DNA of 5,161 nt from Candidatus Aminicenantota bacterium. Its GTDB lineage: Bacteria > Acidobacteriota > Aminicenantia > UBA2199. The stretch spans positions 6,446,517 through 6,451,677 of the forward strand of contig CP070627.1 of the NCBI GenBank assembly GCA_020355945.1, written 5' to 3'. How positions within the stretch are numbered: the first letter of the stretch is position 1; the number at the start of each line of letters is the position of its first letter. The notes under the pieces were generated by a model. The model was not told the DNA's origin, did not search any database, and saw only the letters and a program-made list of their open reading frames with translations. The translations under genes were made by a program, and so were the position numbers. Of the stretch, positions 4,229-5,161 are shown piece by piece.

Positions 4229-5161
4229 ATGGACTTAAAAGAAATCTTTCAAGAGGGGATGAAGGAGTTAAAAAGACGCTCTGCATTATTCCGGGAGAAA
4301 CGATATCTCCGTCAAAAAGAAAAACTCTACGCCCAACAGTTAACCGCATTGGGTAAAAAAGCCTGGGAATCCCAAATCGATCTTACTGCCTACGGGAATA
4401 TAGAGGGATTACTCTCCACCACCCAGACGCAGCAGGAAGAACTAAAGAACCAACTGGAAAAATTGGAAAAGCAAAAACAAAACACCGAAGAAAAAAGGAA
4501 ACAAGAGAATGATTCCTTTGAATCCCGGCGAAAACAAGTAGAAGAAAAGAAAAAAGAAGTAGATTTCCGCCTGGATAAAGAAAAAAAGGTCTTAAAAGAT
4601 GCCCAAAGAGAGTCCGGTAACGCCACCAATCGGCTGCATCATATCGCCAAAGAGGAAGAACAGTTGAAAAGAAAAGCAGCAGATGAAGATACCTCTAATA
4701 TAGAAAAAACAGAAATCCAGAGAAAACTGGATGCCTTTGTCTTAGAAAAAGAAGAACTTTATAAAAAAATCAAGGAAGCTGAAGAAACCACAAAAGCCGC
4801 CAATGAAAAGATAACACCCATTGAAGAAGAGTCCGATAAATTAGAAAAAGAAATCGATGATATTCGAGCGCAACAAAAAGAGGTCATCGGGGAGTTGGAT
4901 CAGTCGCTTTCGGAAACCAGGGGGAAAATCAATGAGTGCAATAATAAACTGAGAGAATTGAATAAAGAGCAAGACGGATATTTCGAACAGTTAGGGGAAA
5001 AGTTGGCTGGCGCCGGTGCAGCGGATGAAGCAATATGTACGGAATTATCAAATGTTAGGGCTGTAGAAAAGGAAATGGCAACCATTAAGGGTAAGATTGA
5101 AAAGCTGGACCAGGCGGAAACCCCGGACTCCCGCAGCGCCTTTTGGAGAATGATAGCCATA
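4229..5161 (+). CDS. Charged coiled-coil protein of unknown function (3' end outside window)
   Basis: Open frame from ATG 4229-4231, with GGAGGT 5 nt upstream, through the last base of the window (311 codons, no stop). I do not recognise the family. Residues 1-60 are a basic helical head (MDLKEIFQEGMKEL..., then LTALGKKAWE near 38-47 and YGNIEGLL near 55-62). About 64-250 is nearly uninterrupted Glu/Lys/Gln-rich heptad-like coiled coil with a few breaks (Gly130, the DEDTS turn near 152-156, Pro197, Gly221). About 255-266 is a Gly/Ala-rich hinge (GEKLAGAGAADE). A second short helix follows (267-296), then TPDSRSAFWRMIAI at the edge, which could be the first residues of a transmembrane helix. 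There is no signal peptide, Walker motif or catalytic motif in the visible part, so an SMC-type ATPase N-terminus is excluded. It is transcribed divergently from the protease pair; a functional link to the proteases is not shown. A structural, scaffold or membrane-anchored role is only inference. Confidence 0.85.
   Translation, partial: MDLKEIFQEGMKELKRRSALFREKRYLRQKEKLYAQQLTALGKKAWESQIDLTAYGNIEGLLSTTQTQQEELKNQLEKLEKQKQNTEEKRKQENDSFESRRKQVEEKKKEVDFRLDKEKKVLKDAQRESGNATNRLHHIAKEEEQLKRKAADEDTSNIEKTEIQRKLDAFVLEKEELYKKIKEAEETTKAANEKITPIEEESDKLEKEIDDIRAQQKEVIGELDQSLSETRGKINECNNKLRELNKEQDGYFEQLGEKLAGAGAADEAICTELSNVRAVEKEMATIKGKIEKLDQAETPDSRSAFWRMIAI

Noticed and set aside
4390..5160. Minus-strand open frames rich in Phe and Ser opposite the coiled-coil gene
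   Set aside because: They are the mirror image of Glu/Lys codons (GAA/AAA read as TTC/TTT) and carry no supporting start signals.
4229..5161. SMC/Rad50-like ATPase
   Set aside because: The N-terminal part lacks a Walker A motif and begins directly with a basic helical head; coiled coil alone does not support this family.

Overview
The window is bacterial: strong AGGAGG-type ribosome binding sites, sigma-70-like -35/-10 promoters and intrinsic-terminator logic are all readable. The genes have balanced base composition, while the spacers are very A/T-rich with long A and T runs. The three proteins do not fix a taxon. An uncultured, secretion-rich environmental bacterium is a reasonable guess, but this is low-confidence inference.

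Layout: two tandem paralogous genes lie on the minus strand (1-1600, running off the left edge; 2048-3826, complete). A divergent plus-strand gene (4229-5161) runs off the right edge. Both minus-strand genes encode Sec-secreted serine endopeptidases of the chymotrypsin fold (family S1), closest in motif layout to lysyl endopeptidase / Achromobacter protease I. Each has a signal peptide, a beta-rich propeptide with a CxxC motif, a His-Asp-Ser peptidase domain with many cysteines, and a C-terminal Ig-like domain. The plus-strand gene encodes a highly charged coiled-coil protein of unknown function whose visible end may be entering a membrane segment.

The two protease genes are a tandem duplication that carried its control region along. 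Start codon (GTG), ribosome site, a leader of about 155-163 nt, a consensus promoter and about 120 bp of upstream palindromes and conserved blocks can be matched between copies. Each copy therefore looks like its own transcription unit, and a terminator-like hairpin (1941-1983) separates them. Divergence is uneven: the propeptide has drifted most, the peptidase less, and the visible 41 residues of the C-terminal domain are identical, with only five silent base changes in 123 nt. The peptidase domains also differ in where one cysteine sits.

No RNA gene, CRISPR array, insertion sequence or complete known defence system is visible. The most interesting signals are the duplicated long-range control region and the domain-by-domain divergence of the protease pair.
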